A DNA stretch of 64,000 nt from Arthrobacter sp. MSA 4-2. Lineage in GTDB: Bacteria > Actinomycetota > Actinomycetes > Actinomycetales > Micrococcaceae. The first letter of the stretch is position 1; every line of letters begins with the position of its first letter. This document shows positions 37,593 through 45,737 of this stretch, in pieces. The notes under the pieces were generated by a model. The model did not search any database, was not told where the DNA came from, and was given only the letters and a program-made list of their open reading frames with translations. Where the stretch lies: contig NZ_JAEKGC010000006.1 in NCBI RefSeq assembly GCF_016405885.1, positions 185,750 through 249,749 of the forward strand. Direction: 5' to 3'. The position numbers and the translations under genes are program-made.

Positions 37593-39130
37593 GCTTTCAC
37601 CCTTACGCGTGGATCAAGGACCGAATAGACAAGGTCGGCTATGAGGTTGAAGACGAGTGCCAGAATCCCGACCACGAGGAAGAAGCCCATGATGGGATTC
37701 GGGTCCGTCCGGTGCAGGGCCTGCACGAACAGCTGGCCCATTCCGGAGAAGGCGAACACCTGCTCGGTGATGACGGCGCCGCCGATCAGTGCGCCGATGT
37801 CGAAGGCGACAAGGGTGGCCAGGGGGATCAGCGCGTTCCGGAAGGCGTGGCGCATGACGACGGTCCGCTCGGACAGGCCCTTGGCCCGGGCCGTGCGGAT
37901 GTAGTCCATGTTCATGATCTCGAGCATCGAGGCCCGTGAGTACCGGCTGTAGCTTGCAAGGGAGGCGAGCAGCAGTGCCAGGGTGGGAAGGAGGAGGTGG
38001 GTGAAGTTATCGATTCCCTGAATCCAGAAGTCCCCTTCGAGGCCCGGAGTCGAGGCACCGATCGTGGCGATCGGCCTGCCGCGCACCCGGGAGTTCGAGA
38101 CGTAGGACGGCCAGGTCACCATGAACCGGTCGAGGACGATCAGCCCCGCCATGAGGAGCCCGGTCAGTGCGGCGGTGCGCATGCTCTGGGCCCGGTCGTA
38201 CCCGCCGAGCAGGAACCCCACGCCCATGCCGACGCCCACCGTGATCACGGCAAGGAGCAGCAGGAGCCAGATCGTCGCCCCGCCCAGGAAGGGGTTGACG
38301 ACGTAGTACGCCACCAGGCCGAGGGTCACCATGATCAGGGCCGAGTAGAGCGCCTTCCGGTTCTTCAACCCGGCGGTCAGCAGGGTGATGCCGTAGGCCG
38401 CCGCCACGCCGAAGACGAGGATGACGATCGGGCCAAGGCCGGGTCGGGTGAACCAGTCGATGAGGTTGAGGAGGTAGAGGAGCCCTCCGGCGGCCACCGC
38501 GCCGACCAGGAACGCGACCGCCTTTCGTTTGAGGGTGCCGCCGGCGAGGATCGTGAAGATCACCCCGCTGATCAGGGCCACGACCAGGATGTTCGACAGG
38601 GGTATGTCCGGGTCGGTCAGGAAGTTATTGAATCCGATCGCGCCGAATTCCTTGAGCAGCACCGCCAGCCAGAAGATCGGCAGGGAGAAGAAGAGGAAGG
38701 ACATGAAGGTCACGCCGTAGTCGAGCCCGCTGTACTGGCGCAGGGCCGAGATGATGCCGAGGGAGATCCCAATGATGATCGCGAGCACGGTGGCCGCCGT
38801 CACGAGCATGATGGTGTTGCCCACGGCCCGGGTGAGCGCATCAGTGACGGCCTCACCCTGGATGCTGCGCCCGAGGTCGCAGTTGCCTACGAAGGGCACA
38901 ACGCACTGCACTGCGCCGGACAGCCAGCCGAAGTAGCGAAGTGGCGCCGGGGTGTTCAGGTCCAGCAGTTCGGAGCGGGCCTGGATGAGCTGTTCCCGGT
39001 TGGGCGCATTGCTGGCGCGCAGGTCCTCGAGGGGATCACCGGAGGCCGCCGTCAGCAGATAGACGATGAACGAGGCGCCGAACAGGATTAGAACAGCTGT
39101 TGCTAGTCGCCGAACGATGTAGGTCACCAT
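37589..39130 (-). CDS. Enlarged DppB-type peptide ABC permease (system A)
   Basis: 513 aa, about 200 longer than the 308-aa system B counterpart. The N-terminal third (FIVYLLTAASGDPL, loop with CVVPFVGNC) and the C-terminal part (RTARAKGLSERTVVMRHAFR coupling motif) are ordinary DppB. Between about residues 200 and 370 lies an insertion with some six extra hydrophobic segments (LLYLLNLIDWF, ITLLTAGLKNRK, LLLLLAVITVGVGMG). Long DppB variants exist in actinobacteria; the purpose of the insert is unknown. No frameshift is needed to read it. Confidence 0.9.
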   Translation of the reverse strand: MVTYIVRRLATAVLILFGASFIVYLLTAASGDPLEDLRASNAPNREQLIQARSELLDLNTPAPLRYFGWLSGAVQCVVPFVGNCDLGRSIQGEAVTDALTRAVGNTIMLVTAATVLAIIIGISLGIISALRQYSGLDYGVTFMSFLFFSLPIFWLAVLLKEFGAIGFNNFLTDPDIPLSNILVVALISGVIFTILAGGTLKRKAVAFLVGAVAAGGLLYLLNLIDWFTRPGLGPIVILVFGVAAAYGITLLTAGLKNRKALYSALIMVTLGLVAYYVVNPFLGGATIWLLLLLAVITVGVGMGVGFLLGGYDRAQSMRTAALTGLLMAGLIVLDRFMVTWPSYVSNSRVRGRPIATIGASTPGLEGDFWIQGIDNFTHLLLPTLALLLASLASYSRYSRASMLEIMNMDYIRTARAKGLSERTVVMRHAFRNALIPLATLVAFDIGALIGGAVITEQVFAFSGMGQLFVQALHRTDPNPIMGFFLVVGILALVFNLIADLVYSVLDPRVRVKA

Positions 39131-39246
39131 GCTTGCGAGGCCTCAATGTCTGGTTGCGGGTTTGCTGTGACTCTGGTCGCATTCTAATCCTCCCCTTCCG
39201 GGGCGGCCTGCACGTGACACGGCTGACATCGCCGCGGAACGCAGGA

Positions 39247-39283
39247 AGGTGCCGGAACCTGGATGGACGAGGTCCCGGCACCT
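39247..39283 (-). terminator. Hairpin between system A binding protein and permeases
   Basis: AGGTGCCGGAACCT and AGGTCCCGGCACCT pair over 14 bp, with the single mismatch becoming a G-U pair in the minus-strand RNA. It lies just after the binding-protein stop. Confidence 0.65.
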
Positions 39284-39315
39284 CCCGTGGTGCGGTTAGA
39301 ACTGCACTGGTGGTG

Positions 39316-41109
39316 CTACTGGACGACTTCCCACTCCCAGAAGTTCCACCAGATACCGGTCTGGTTCGGCATGTAGTCCATGCCCGCGACCTGATCGGTG
39401 TGGGCGTTCAGGCCGGGCAGCTGGAACAGTGGCAGCCCGTACTTGGAGTCCCAGATCAGCTTGTCGATCTGGACCTGCAGGTCCTCCTGCGCGGCCGGAT
39501 CCGTTTCACGGATCAGCTCCTCCATCAGCTTGTCCGCCTCAGGATCGGAGAAGCCGTTGAAGTTCGAGCCTGCATCGCTCTTGAAGATCTGCGGCACGCC
39601 GGCGACGCCGACGCCCGAGTTGATCCAGCCGAAGATGGTCGCGTCGTAGGTTCCGTTGCCCAGGGCGGCGCCCCAGTCGGAGGCGCCCAGGCCGCCGTCG
39701 ACGATCTTGAACCCTGCCTGCGAGGCGGACTCCGCGATCAGGGTATAGGCGTCGAGGCGGTTGGGGTTGTCACGGTTGTACATGATGCGCACCTCGGGGG
39801 TCGCACCGGCAAGAAGCTCGCGTGCGCCCTCGATGTCGGCTTCCGCGTACTCCTCGGACCCGTTGTTCTCCTTCGCTTCCTCGTAGCGTTCCTGATCGGC
39901 GAGGTACAGCTGGGAATCCAGCGGAGCGGCGTCGGGGTTCAGCTTCTTGATGATCGTGTCGACAATCTGCTGGCGCGGCACGGTCTTCATGAAGGCCTCA
40001 CGCACATTCTCCTCGGCGAAGACGCCGGAGAAGTTGAGGTCGAGGTGGTCATAGGACAGCTCGTTGCCGCGGAGCACCTTGATGCCCTCGAGGCCCTCGA
40101 GCTGCTCGGCGGTGTCCGCGGAGGCCTGCGGCGCGATGACGTCGACCTCGCCGTTCTGCAGGGCCTGCACCTGCGCCGGAGCCTCACCGATGTAGCGGAT
40201 GGTGACTTCGTCGATCTTCGGCTCGGGGCCCCAGTTGTAGTCCTCGTTGCGTACCAGGGTCATGCTCTGGTCCGGGGTCATGTCCGAGACGATGAAGGGG
40301 CCGTTCGACAGGAAGAGTGAGGTGTCCGTGGGCAGCGACTTGGTGTCGAAGCCGGTGTTCCAGAAGTCGGCAACGGCCTGCAGCTCAGGGCGCTCCACGG
40401 GCTTCTCGGGATCGCCCTCGGGGGAGGTCTGGATGAGCTCGATGAGCGCGTCCTCGTCGGCGAGGCCCGCCTTCTCCGCAAGGACGTGGGCCGGCATACC
40501 GATGCCGCCTTCGGTCATGGTGCCGAACGCGACCTCGTAGTCGGCGTAGGGCTCGGAGTAGTTGAGGGTGATGGAGCGTCCGTCGTCACTGATCTCCGGA
40601 ACGTCGGTCAGCCCGAGTCCGCTGGTGTCGCCGGCGTAGTCGAAGTAGCTCGACCCGGAGGTAACCTCTCCGGCCTCGTCGGTGGTGGCATCGTTGAAGT
40701 GCCCCGACTGGACAGCCCAGGCCAGCAGCATGTCGCCGGCATCGACGGCCTCGCCGTCCGACCAGGCCACCTCTTCGTTCACCGTGTACTTGACGCTGAG
40801 CGGGTCCTCGGAGACCACTTCGTAGGTGCCGAAGTCCTCGTTGGGGACCACCTCGAGGTCGTTGTTGATGTAATTGAAGCCGGAATGGGTGAGGTAGGCG
40901 ACGGTGCCGTTGATGTCCACGTTCCCCTCGGCGGTGCCGGAGTTGAACGAACTGAAAGCATTGACTTCAACTACCCGGATCTCGCCGCCGGTTGCTTCGC
41001 CCTCGGCGCCGTCATCGGTTTCAGTACCGGTGTTGGCGGCGCAGGCGCTAAGTGCGAGCGCAGCTGCCGCCGCGACCCCCACAGCTTTGGAAGTACGTCC
41101 GAAACGCAT
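39316..41109 (-). CDS. Peptide-binding lipoprotein of ABC transporter (system A)
   Basis: 597 aa, SBP family 5. The lipoprotein signal ends LALSACAANTG. Motifs VNEEVAWSDGEAVDAGDMLLAW and REAFMKTVPRQQI are typical of oligopeptide-binding proteins of the family. ATG 41109 carries AGGAGG at five bases. First gene of system A; permeases follow after a hairpin. Confidence 0.92.
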   Translation of the reverse strand: MRFGRTSKAVGVAAAAALALSACAANTGTETDDGAEGEATGGEIRVVEVNAFSSFNSGTAEGNVDINGTVAYLTHSGFNYINNDLEVVPNEDFGTYEVVSEDPLSVKYTVNEEVAWSDGEAVDAGDMLLAWAVQSGHFNDATTDEAGEVTSGSSYFDYAGDTSGLGLTDVPEISDDGRSITLNYSEPYADYEVAFGTMTEGGIGMPAHVLAEKAGLADEDALIELIQTSPEGDPEKPVERPELQAVADFWNTGFDTKSLPTDTSLFLSNGPFIVSDMTPDQSMTLVRNEDYNWGPEPKIDEVTIRYIGEAPAQVQALQNGEVDVIAPQASADTAEQLEGLEGIKVLRGNELSYDHLDLNFSGVFAEENVREAFMKTVPRQQIVDTIIKKLNPDAAPLDSQLYLADQERYEEAKENNGSEEYAEADIEGARELLAGATPEVRIMYNRDNPNRLDAYTLIAESASQAGFKIVDGGLGASDWGAALGNGTYDATIFGWINSGVGVAGVPQIFKSDAGSNFNGFSDPEADKLMEELIRETDPAAQEDLQVQIDKLIWDSKYGLPLFQLPGLNAHTDQVAGMDYMPNQTGIWWNFWEWEVVQ

Positions 41110-41427
41110 TCCGCCTCCTATTTCTTGGTGTGGAATCAGCCCCATCTGATGTTGCATGACGACCCGCGAGCCCTAAAGGTGGCGCGCCTCACATGTCCAG
41201 AAGCCTAGTGGCGGAGTGTAACCAGACGGTCTCGAATCCCTCAGCCTGGATAGGTTGTTACCGAGATGCAATCAAAGCCGGCCTTGCGGCATCATCGGGG
41301 GCGCTACGCCGAATTGTCATATCGGTTTTATCCGGGCGCCTGCCCGCATTGTCCATCCGGGATGTGGAGGCTAGTGTGGTCTGCGGCCGCCATATAGGTC
41401 TCGCAACGCTCATGGCGGTGGTGTTAA

Positions 41428-41457
41428 GGCCCGTCCGGTAGGGGTACCGGACGGGCC
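41428..41457. terminator. Hairpin upstream of peptide system A
   Basis: GGCCCGTCCGGTA, loop GGGG, TACCGGACGGGCC, a perfect 13-bp stem. It insulates the 41-kb region in either direction; no U tract. Confidence 0.55.
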
Positions 41458-41547
41458 CACAACCGCCCTCCTGCGCTGAAGCGACACCGGGAACGGCTTC
41501 CTCGATGCCCGCCTATCCAGCGCGGACCCCTCCCGGACATGAGAAAA

Positions 41548-41575
41548 CCCCCGGCCAGTCTCGCTTGGCCAGGGG
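41548..41575 (-). terminator. Terminator of the Ig-like lipoprotein gene
   Basis: CCCCCGGCCA and TGGCCAGGGG pair with one mismatch. On the minus strand the stem is followed by GGTTTTCTC, a short U tract. Confidence 0.6.
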
Positions 41576-41806
41576 CTTCGCAGCGTTTGATCGCCGCCTC
41601 AGGCAGGTGCCGACCGGAATCGTGGGGGGATATTCTGTCGGCAACCTAGCCATCAGCAAGCTTCCCTTTTTCTGCTGCACTAGTCAATTCGGCAGAAGCG
41701 GCACCGCACAGGATGATTCTTCGGTGATCGGCCCTCTTGCTGGCCAATGCGGCCCGCCGCCGCTGTGGGAGCGGGCCGCTGCCTTCTGCTTATGGGGTGA
41801 CGACGC

Positions 41807-42388
41807 TTACGGGGCGACGACCTCCACCGAGGCGAACCTCTTATTGGTTTCGCGGTTGGGCAGGTCCACCGTCATGATTCCGTAGGATCCCGGCTTCAAG
41901 TCCGCAGGAAGTGTGATGGGCAGCGAGTAGTGGCCGTTCGCGTCCGCATAGACCAATGGCATATCGAGAAGATTGGCATCCGTCGACATCGGGCCGAACG
42001 TTACGAAGATTTCCGCTCCGGGGGCGTAGCCGTCACCGATGATGTTCCAGGTTGTTCCCGCTTTCCGCTCGACCCTGACTGCGTCAAACTCCGGAACGGG
42101 CATCAGGTCAGGATAGGACGCTGGTGCCGGCTGCGGCGCAGGAGCCGGAGCGGGTGGTTCTTCGGTTGGCTCGGGCACCGCGGCGGGCGTCGGCGTGGGA
42201 GTCGGCGTGGCAGTCGGCGCCGGGGAGGGAGTCGGGGTAGGACTCGGGGTCGGCTCCTGGCTGGTGGCTTCCGGCGAGGGGCTCGCCGACGGGCCCTGCG
42301 CCTGACCGGACGCAGTCGATTCGGGAGTTGCGCACCCGGAGAGTAGAAGGGCTGTAATGGATAGCGCGAGGATAGGTCGTTTATTCAC
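41807..42388 (-). CDS. Lipoprotein with Pro/Thr/Ser linker and C-terminal Ig-like domain
   Basis: 193 aa, GTG start 42388 (VNKRPILALS). The lipobox is LLLSGCAT. A PT/PA-rich spacer of about 70 residues crosses the wall zone, and the last 95 residues (TWNIIGDGYAPGAEIFVTF, YSLPITLPADLKPGSYGI) read like a beta-sandwich of the IPT/Ig-like kind. Exported and lipid-anchored. No enzyme motif. An upstream extension to 42601 is not supported. Ribosome site is weak. Confidence 0.72.
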   Translation of the reverse strand: MNKRPILALSITALLLSGCATPESTASGQAQGPSASPSPEATSQEPTPSPTPTPSPAPTATPTPTPTPAAVPEPTEEPPAPAPAPQPAPASYPDLMPVPEFDAVRVERKAGTTWNIIGDGYAPGAEIFVTFGPMSTDANLLDMPLVYADANGHYSLPITLPADLKPGSYGIMTVDLPNRETNKRFASVEVVAP

Positions 42389-42713
42389 TGACGTGCTTTC
42401 GTCTTGAAGGGTGGCTCCTCTGAGTTGAGGCCCTCGAAGCACCGCAGCGGGCCCGCAGGGGTTTCGACTCAGTGGAAACCGGGACAGGGGGTGCTTCAGG
42501 CCCCTGTTTCTACGTGCGTGGCCACCCCCGGCTGCCCCCACAGTCCGGACGGTGAGATGGACTCTACAACCGGACAACGCCATACGCTGCCTGCTTTCCA
42601 TTACGGTCCTGCAACGCTTTGCGGCGCCTCAGCGGTCCGGGAAATACGGAGCTTCTGTTGAGTGCATTGAGATGCATCCTCGGGTGCGGCAAGGGCACGA
42701 TATCGTTGCGCAT
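42389..42713. other. 325-bp divergent intergenic region
   Basis: Between the lipoprotein and the acetyltransferase. The only signal seen is TATCGT at 42701-42706, the -10 box 7 nt before the acetyltransferase ATG. No repeat or extra gene recognised. Confidence 0.5.
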
Positions 42714-43298
42714 ATGGCCGATATTCCGGGTCTCGACGAGCTGCTGACCGCACTGAACGCCGGGGAGACGATTCCCGGAGGTTCACCGCACCATGAGGCC
42801 ATGCACGCCGCGAGCCAGGAGTCGCTGCGCATCTCCGCCGAGCTCAACGGGCGGTACCACTCCCCCGGAGAGGTGCGGGCCCTGATGAGCGAACTGACCG
42901 GGCGGGAGGTCCCCGAGTCCTTCCAACTCTTCCCGCCGTTCAGCGCTGACTTCGGCAGGAACATCCGCTTCGGCGCGGACGTTTTCGTCAACAGCGGCTG
43001 CCGGTTCCAGGACCAGGGCGGCATTGACATCGGCGATGGATCCCTCATCGGCCACAACGCCGTGATCACGACCTTGAACCACGATCTACTGCCGAGCCGA
43101 CGGGCCGACATGCACCCGGCCCGCGTGACGATCGGTGTGGGCGTGTGGTTCGGGGCCAACGTGACGGTGTTGCCAGGGATGACGATCGGCGACGGGGCCG
43201 TCGTGGGAGCGGGCGCCGTGGTCACAAAGGACGTTCCCGCGGGGGCAGTGGTCATTGGTGTGCCGGCAAAGCAGGTGGGCACGGTTCCGGAAGGGTAA
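42714..43298 (+). CDS. Maltose/galactoside O-acetyltransferase-type protein
   Basis: 194 aa. N-terminal helical cap (about 1-60) and a left-handed beta-helix (GADVFVNSGCRFQDQGGI, IGHNAVITTLNHD) with the catalytic His in the TLNHD motif and the C-terminal GVWFGANVTVLPGMTIGDGA coils. LacA/NodL/Maa family: acetyl-CoA-dependent acetylation of a sugar or similar hydroxyl group. ATG 42714 follows TATCGT by 7 nt (probable leaderless start); the ATG at 42672 would add an unrelated stretch. Confidence 0.88.
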   Translation: MADIPGLDELLTALNAGETIPGGSPHHEAMHAASQESLRISAELNGRYHSPGEVRALMSELTGREVPESFQLFPPFSADFGRNIRFGADVFVNSGCRFQDQGGIDIGDGSLIGHNAVITTLNHDLLPSRRADMHPARVTIGVGVWFGANVTVLPGMTIGDGAVVGAGAVVTKDVPAGAVVIGVPAKQVGTVPEG

Positions 43299-43315
43299 TT
43301 CCCTGGCCGGGAATT
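43297..43315. terminator. Hairpin between acetyltransferase and DHFR-like gene
   Basis: AATTCCC, loop TGGCC, GGGAATT, starting within the acetyltransferase stop codon, between convergent genes. Confidence 0.55.
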
Positions 43316-43339
43316 GAGACACCGCGACCACTACGGGCG

Positions 43340-43921
43340 CTATTCGTTCCTTGCCCGGATTCCGTACACCAGCTCGACCAGACCCTGGTCGTACGCAGTT
43401 GCGCTCTGAAGGGACAGCAAGTTCGGGTCCTGCCCAGGCGGAAAGACGCCCCGGCCCGCGCCTATGGCGATCGGCATCACGACGAGCCTCACCGAATCCA
43501 CGACGCCCGCGGCCAGGAACGTCTGTGCCAGGGTAAGGCTTCCCCAGAGAACGATGTCGCCGCCGTTCTCGGCCTTAATCCGACTGATCGCTTCGATGGG
43601 GTTACCGGATTCGATGGCCGCCTCCGCCATGTCTCCCCATGGGGCTTGTGTCAGCTGGCGGGAGAAAACGACGCGGTGCAGCGAGTTCAATGATGGCGCG
43701 ATGATCTCGTCTTTGGATGCCGGTGTCGGCCAGTACTCGACAAACATACGGTAGGTGTCTGCCCCGAGAACCATCGTGTCAATTGTCTCCAACCACTTCA
43801 GCTGACTGCGGTCAAACTCCGCGGTGCCTCCGTCAAGGAGCTCATAGAAGGTGAACTCGTTGTTGGCGTCGGCCGCGAAACCGTCGGCGCTGACAAAGTT
43901 TTGAACGATCAGTTGCCCCAT
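43340..43921 (-). CDS. RibD/DHFR-fold reductase family protein
   Basis: 193 aa. The RibD C-terminal/dihydrofolate reductase-like fold is recognisable: LIVQNFVSADGFAAD at the start, TMVLGADTYRMF, RVVFSRQL, IVLWGSLTLAQTFL (nucleotide-binding Gly) and a C-terminal LVELVYGIR. NADPH-dependent reductases of this group are common, mostly of unknown substrate. ATG 43921 is preferred over 43981. It lies just downstream of and on the same strand as a TetR gene. Confidence 0.82.
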   Translation of the reverse strand: MGQLIVQNFVSADGFAADANNEFTFYELLDGGTAEFDRSQLKWLETIDTMVLGADTYRMFVEYWPTPASKDEIIAPSLNSLHRVVFSRQLTQAPWGDMAEAAIESGNPIEAISRIKAENGGDIVLWGSLTLAQTFLAAGVVDSVRLVVMPIAIGAGRGVFPPGQDPNLLSLQSATAYDQGLVELVYGIRARNE

Positions 43922-43977
43922 GACCTGCTCCCTCGCTCCCGCCTCGTCGAGGACTCTACGCCGAGGCCTCTTCCCCA

Positions 43978-44580
43978 TCAACCCTTCGGCAGGGCCGGTC
44001 GAGCCAGCCCCCTAATGAGCAGCTTGACCAGCCGGTCCGCGTCGTAGCGGGCATCCATACCGCCGCCGGCGCATAGATTGCCGACCCCGCGCATAAGTTC
44101 ATAGGCGCCGATGTCGGGGTCGATCTCCCCTGCTGCCACCGCGGCTTCGAGCAGATGCGCGCACACCGGCACCAGCCGGTCAACGAAGTAGCTGTGCAGG
44201 GCGTCGAAGCCATCCCTGTCATTTTGCAGTGCCGCGGCCAGGCCGTGCTTGGTGACGAGGAACTCGACGAATAGGTCGATCCACTGGCCAAGGGCCGAAT
44301 GCGGGGATTCGGTGTCGGCCAGCAGGGCCGGACCGGCCTCGGCGCAGGCATCCACCTGGTGCCGGTACACAGCGATGATGAGGTCCGCGCGCGTCGGGAA
44401 GTGACGATAGATCGTCCCGACCCCCACTCCGGCCTTGCCTGCAATTTCGCGTACCGGCGCGTCCACGCCGGAGGCGACAAAGACAGCAGCGGCGGCGGCT
44501 AGGAGCACCTGTTCATTGCGTACGGAATCCGCGCGCTTCCGCGGCGTCCCCTGCCCCGCCTGCCCGGCGTCCAGACTCAT
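43978..44580 (-). CDS. TetR-family regulator of a hydrolase/aldo-keto reductase cassette
   Basis: 200 aa. N-terminal HTH at about residues 18-65 (LLAAAAAVFVASGVDAPVREI, KAGVGVGTIYRHFPTRADLI), then a helical ligand domain of the SCO1712/YyaN-like type. Start ATG 44580, AGGAG just before it. Divergent from an alpha/beta hydrolase, and two inverted repeats in the shared region fit as its operators. The frame is open to 45696 upstream, but that is antisense of the hydrolase. Confidence 0.88.
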   Translation of the reverse strand: MSLDAGQAGQGTPRKRADSVRNEQVLLAAAAAVFVASGVDAPVREIAGKAGVGVGTIYRHFPTRADLIIAVYRHQVDACAEAGPALLADTESPHSALGQWIDLFVEFLVTKHGLAAALQNDRDGFDALHSYFVDRLVPVCAHLLEAAVAAGEIDPDIGAYELMRGVGNLCAGGGMDARYDADRLVKLLIRGLARPALPKG

Positions 44581-44604
44581 ACTCCTGATCCTCTTCTGTC
44601 CTCG

Positions 44605-44653
44605 TTGCCAAACGGAACAGCGTTCCGTATAGTCAAACGGAGCAACGTTCCTT
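44605..44653 (+). promoter_or_regulatory. Hydrolase/AKR promoter with two TetR operators
   Basis: TTGCCA (44605-44610), 17-bp spacer, TATAGT (44628-44633). The spacer is filled by the perfect 7-3-7 repeat ACGGAACAGCGTTCCGT (44612-44628). A related repeat, ACGGAGCAACGTTCCTT (44637-44653), lies 25 bp further on, over the start site. Confidence 0.75.
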
Positions 44654-44736
44654 TTAGTAAGTATGTCAGACCGGATTGCCCGTCTACAGCGGGCGGCCCT
44701 GCAACACGTCAACTCTCCGGACAGAAAGCCCGTGGC

Positions 44737-45681
44737 ATGACAGATCTCATCTCCTCGCATGCAGACCCGGCAGCCGATGCTCCGGTTCCGGTCATGTCCG
44801 TCGGCCCGGTTGTGCTGCCGGCCCGCGGCCGCGGCGACGACCTCCAGGTCCGGGTCTCCGCTCCGGTTACCGGGCGCGGATTGCCCGTGATCGTCTTCTC
44901 CCACGGCAATGGTTCGTCCATGAGGGACTACGGCCCGCTGGTCGATCATTGGGCAGCGCACGGCTTCACCGTCATCCAGCCAACCCACCTCGACTCGAGG
45001 ATGCTGAACCTCCACCCACAGGACCCACGGTTCTCTGAGAGATGGCGCTTCCGCGTGAACGACCTCCAACAGATCCTTGACCAGCTCGACTCCATCGAAG
45101 CTGTCGTGCCCGGCCTGGCCGGGCGCCTGAACCACAGCCGGATCGCCGCGGCGGGCCACTCCTGGGGCGGCCACACGGTAGGCCAGCTGCTCGGTGCACG
45201 GGTCATTGGGCCTAACGGCGGGCCGGGAGCGGACCTGTCCGACCCGCGGATCACGGCGGGCGTGCTGCTGGCCGCCCCCGGGAGGGGCGGCGCTGATCTG
45301 ACGGAGTTCGCCGCGGGTAATTACCCCTTCCTGAACCAAAGCTTCACCGAAATGACCGCCCCCGCCCTCGTCATCGCAGGAGACAAGGACCGCACCCCCC
45401 TCAGCATCCGGGGTGCGGACTGGTGCGCGGACCCCTACCATCACAGTCCGGGCAACAAGAGCCTGCTGACCGTCTTCGGGGCAGAACACTCGCTGGGAGG
45501 AATTCCCGGCTACGGAGCTGCGGAGACCACCGACGAGAACCCGACCCGGGTCGCCTTCATCCAGCAGGCCACCTTCTCCTACCTCCGCAGCGCGCTGTAT
45601 CCCACCGATCCAAGCTGGAGCGAGAGCGTCGCCGCGCTCAACAAGAACCCCGCTCCGCTCGGCCGCATCGACAGCAAATAA
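44737..45681 (+). CDS. Alpha/beta hydrolase (PAF acetylhydrolase/chlorophyllase-like)
   Basis: 314 aa. Oxyanion motif FSHGNGSS near residue 50, nucleophile in GHSWGGHT, acid in AGDKDRTP, His in GAEHSLGG. The fold resembles platelet-activating-factor acetylhydrolase-like esterases that cleave small esters or lactones. No signal peptide, so cytosolic. ATG 44737 is chosen from the start of homology; its ribosome site is weak. It is the first gene under a TetR-controlled promoter and is followed by an aldo/keto reductase. Confidence 0.83.
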   Translation: MTDLISSHADPAADAPVPVMSVGPVVLPARGRGDDLQVRVSAPVTGRGLPVIVFSHGNGSSMRDYGPLVDHWAAHGFTVIQPTHLDSRMLNLHPQDPRFSERWRFRVNDLQQILDQLDSIEAVVPGLAGRLNHSRIAAAGHSWGGHTVGQLLGARVIGPNGGPGADLSDPRITAGVLLAAPGRGGADLTEFAAGNYPFLNQSFTEMTAPALVIAGDKDRTPLSIRGADWCADPYHHSPGNKSLLTVFGAEHSLGGIPGYGAAETTDENPTRVAFIQQATFSYLRSALYPTDPSWSESVAALNKNPAPLGRIDSK

Positions 45682-45705
45682 CTCCACACAACTCAACTCA
45701 ACCCA

Positions 45706-45717
45706 CCCCCCCCCCCC
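45706..45717 (+). repeat. Poly-C tract of 12
   Basis: Twelve consecutive C in the 56-bp gap between hydrolase and aldo/keto reductase, 20 bp before the reductase ATG and just ahead of its AAAAGGA ribosome site. Confidence 0.9.
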
Positions 45718-45737
45718 ACATCGAAAAGGACACCCTC

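Larger units (their letters stand above)
41110..41806. other. 697-bp intergenic region with two hairpins
   Basis: No credible gene. It must hold the system A promoter and the end of the lipoprotein transcript. Two hairpins are listed separately. A loose TGCCGAC/GTCGGCA repeat lies near 41608-41644. No clear promoter hexamers were identified. Confidence 0.55.

Noticed and set aside
43978..45696. Single long minus-strand gene of 572 codons
   Set aside because: Only the last 200 codons are TetR-like; the rest is antisense to the alpha/beta hydrolase and crosses its promoter.
45423..45737. N-terminal extension of the aldo/keto reductase
   Set aside because: It overlaps the hydrolase gene out of frame and reads through the poly-C tract; ATG 45738 has its own ribosome site.
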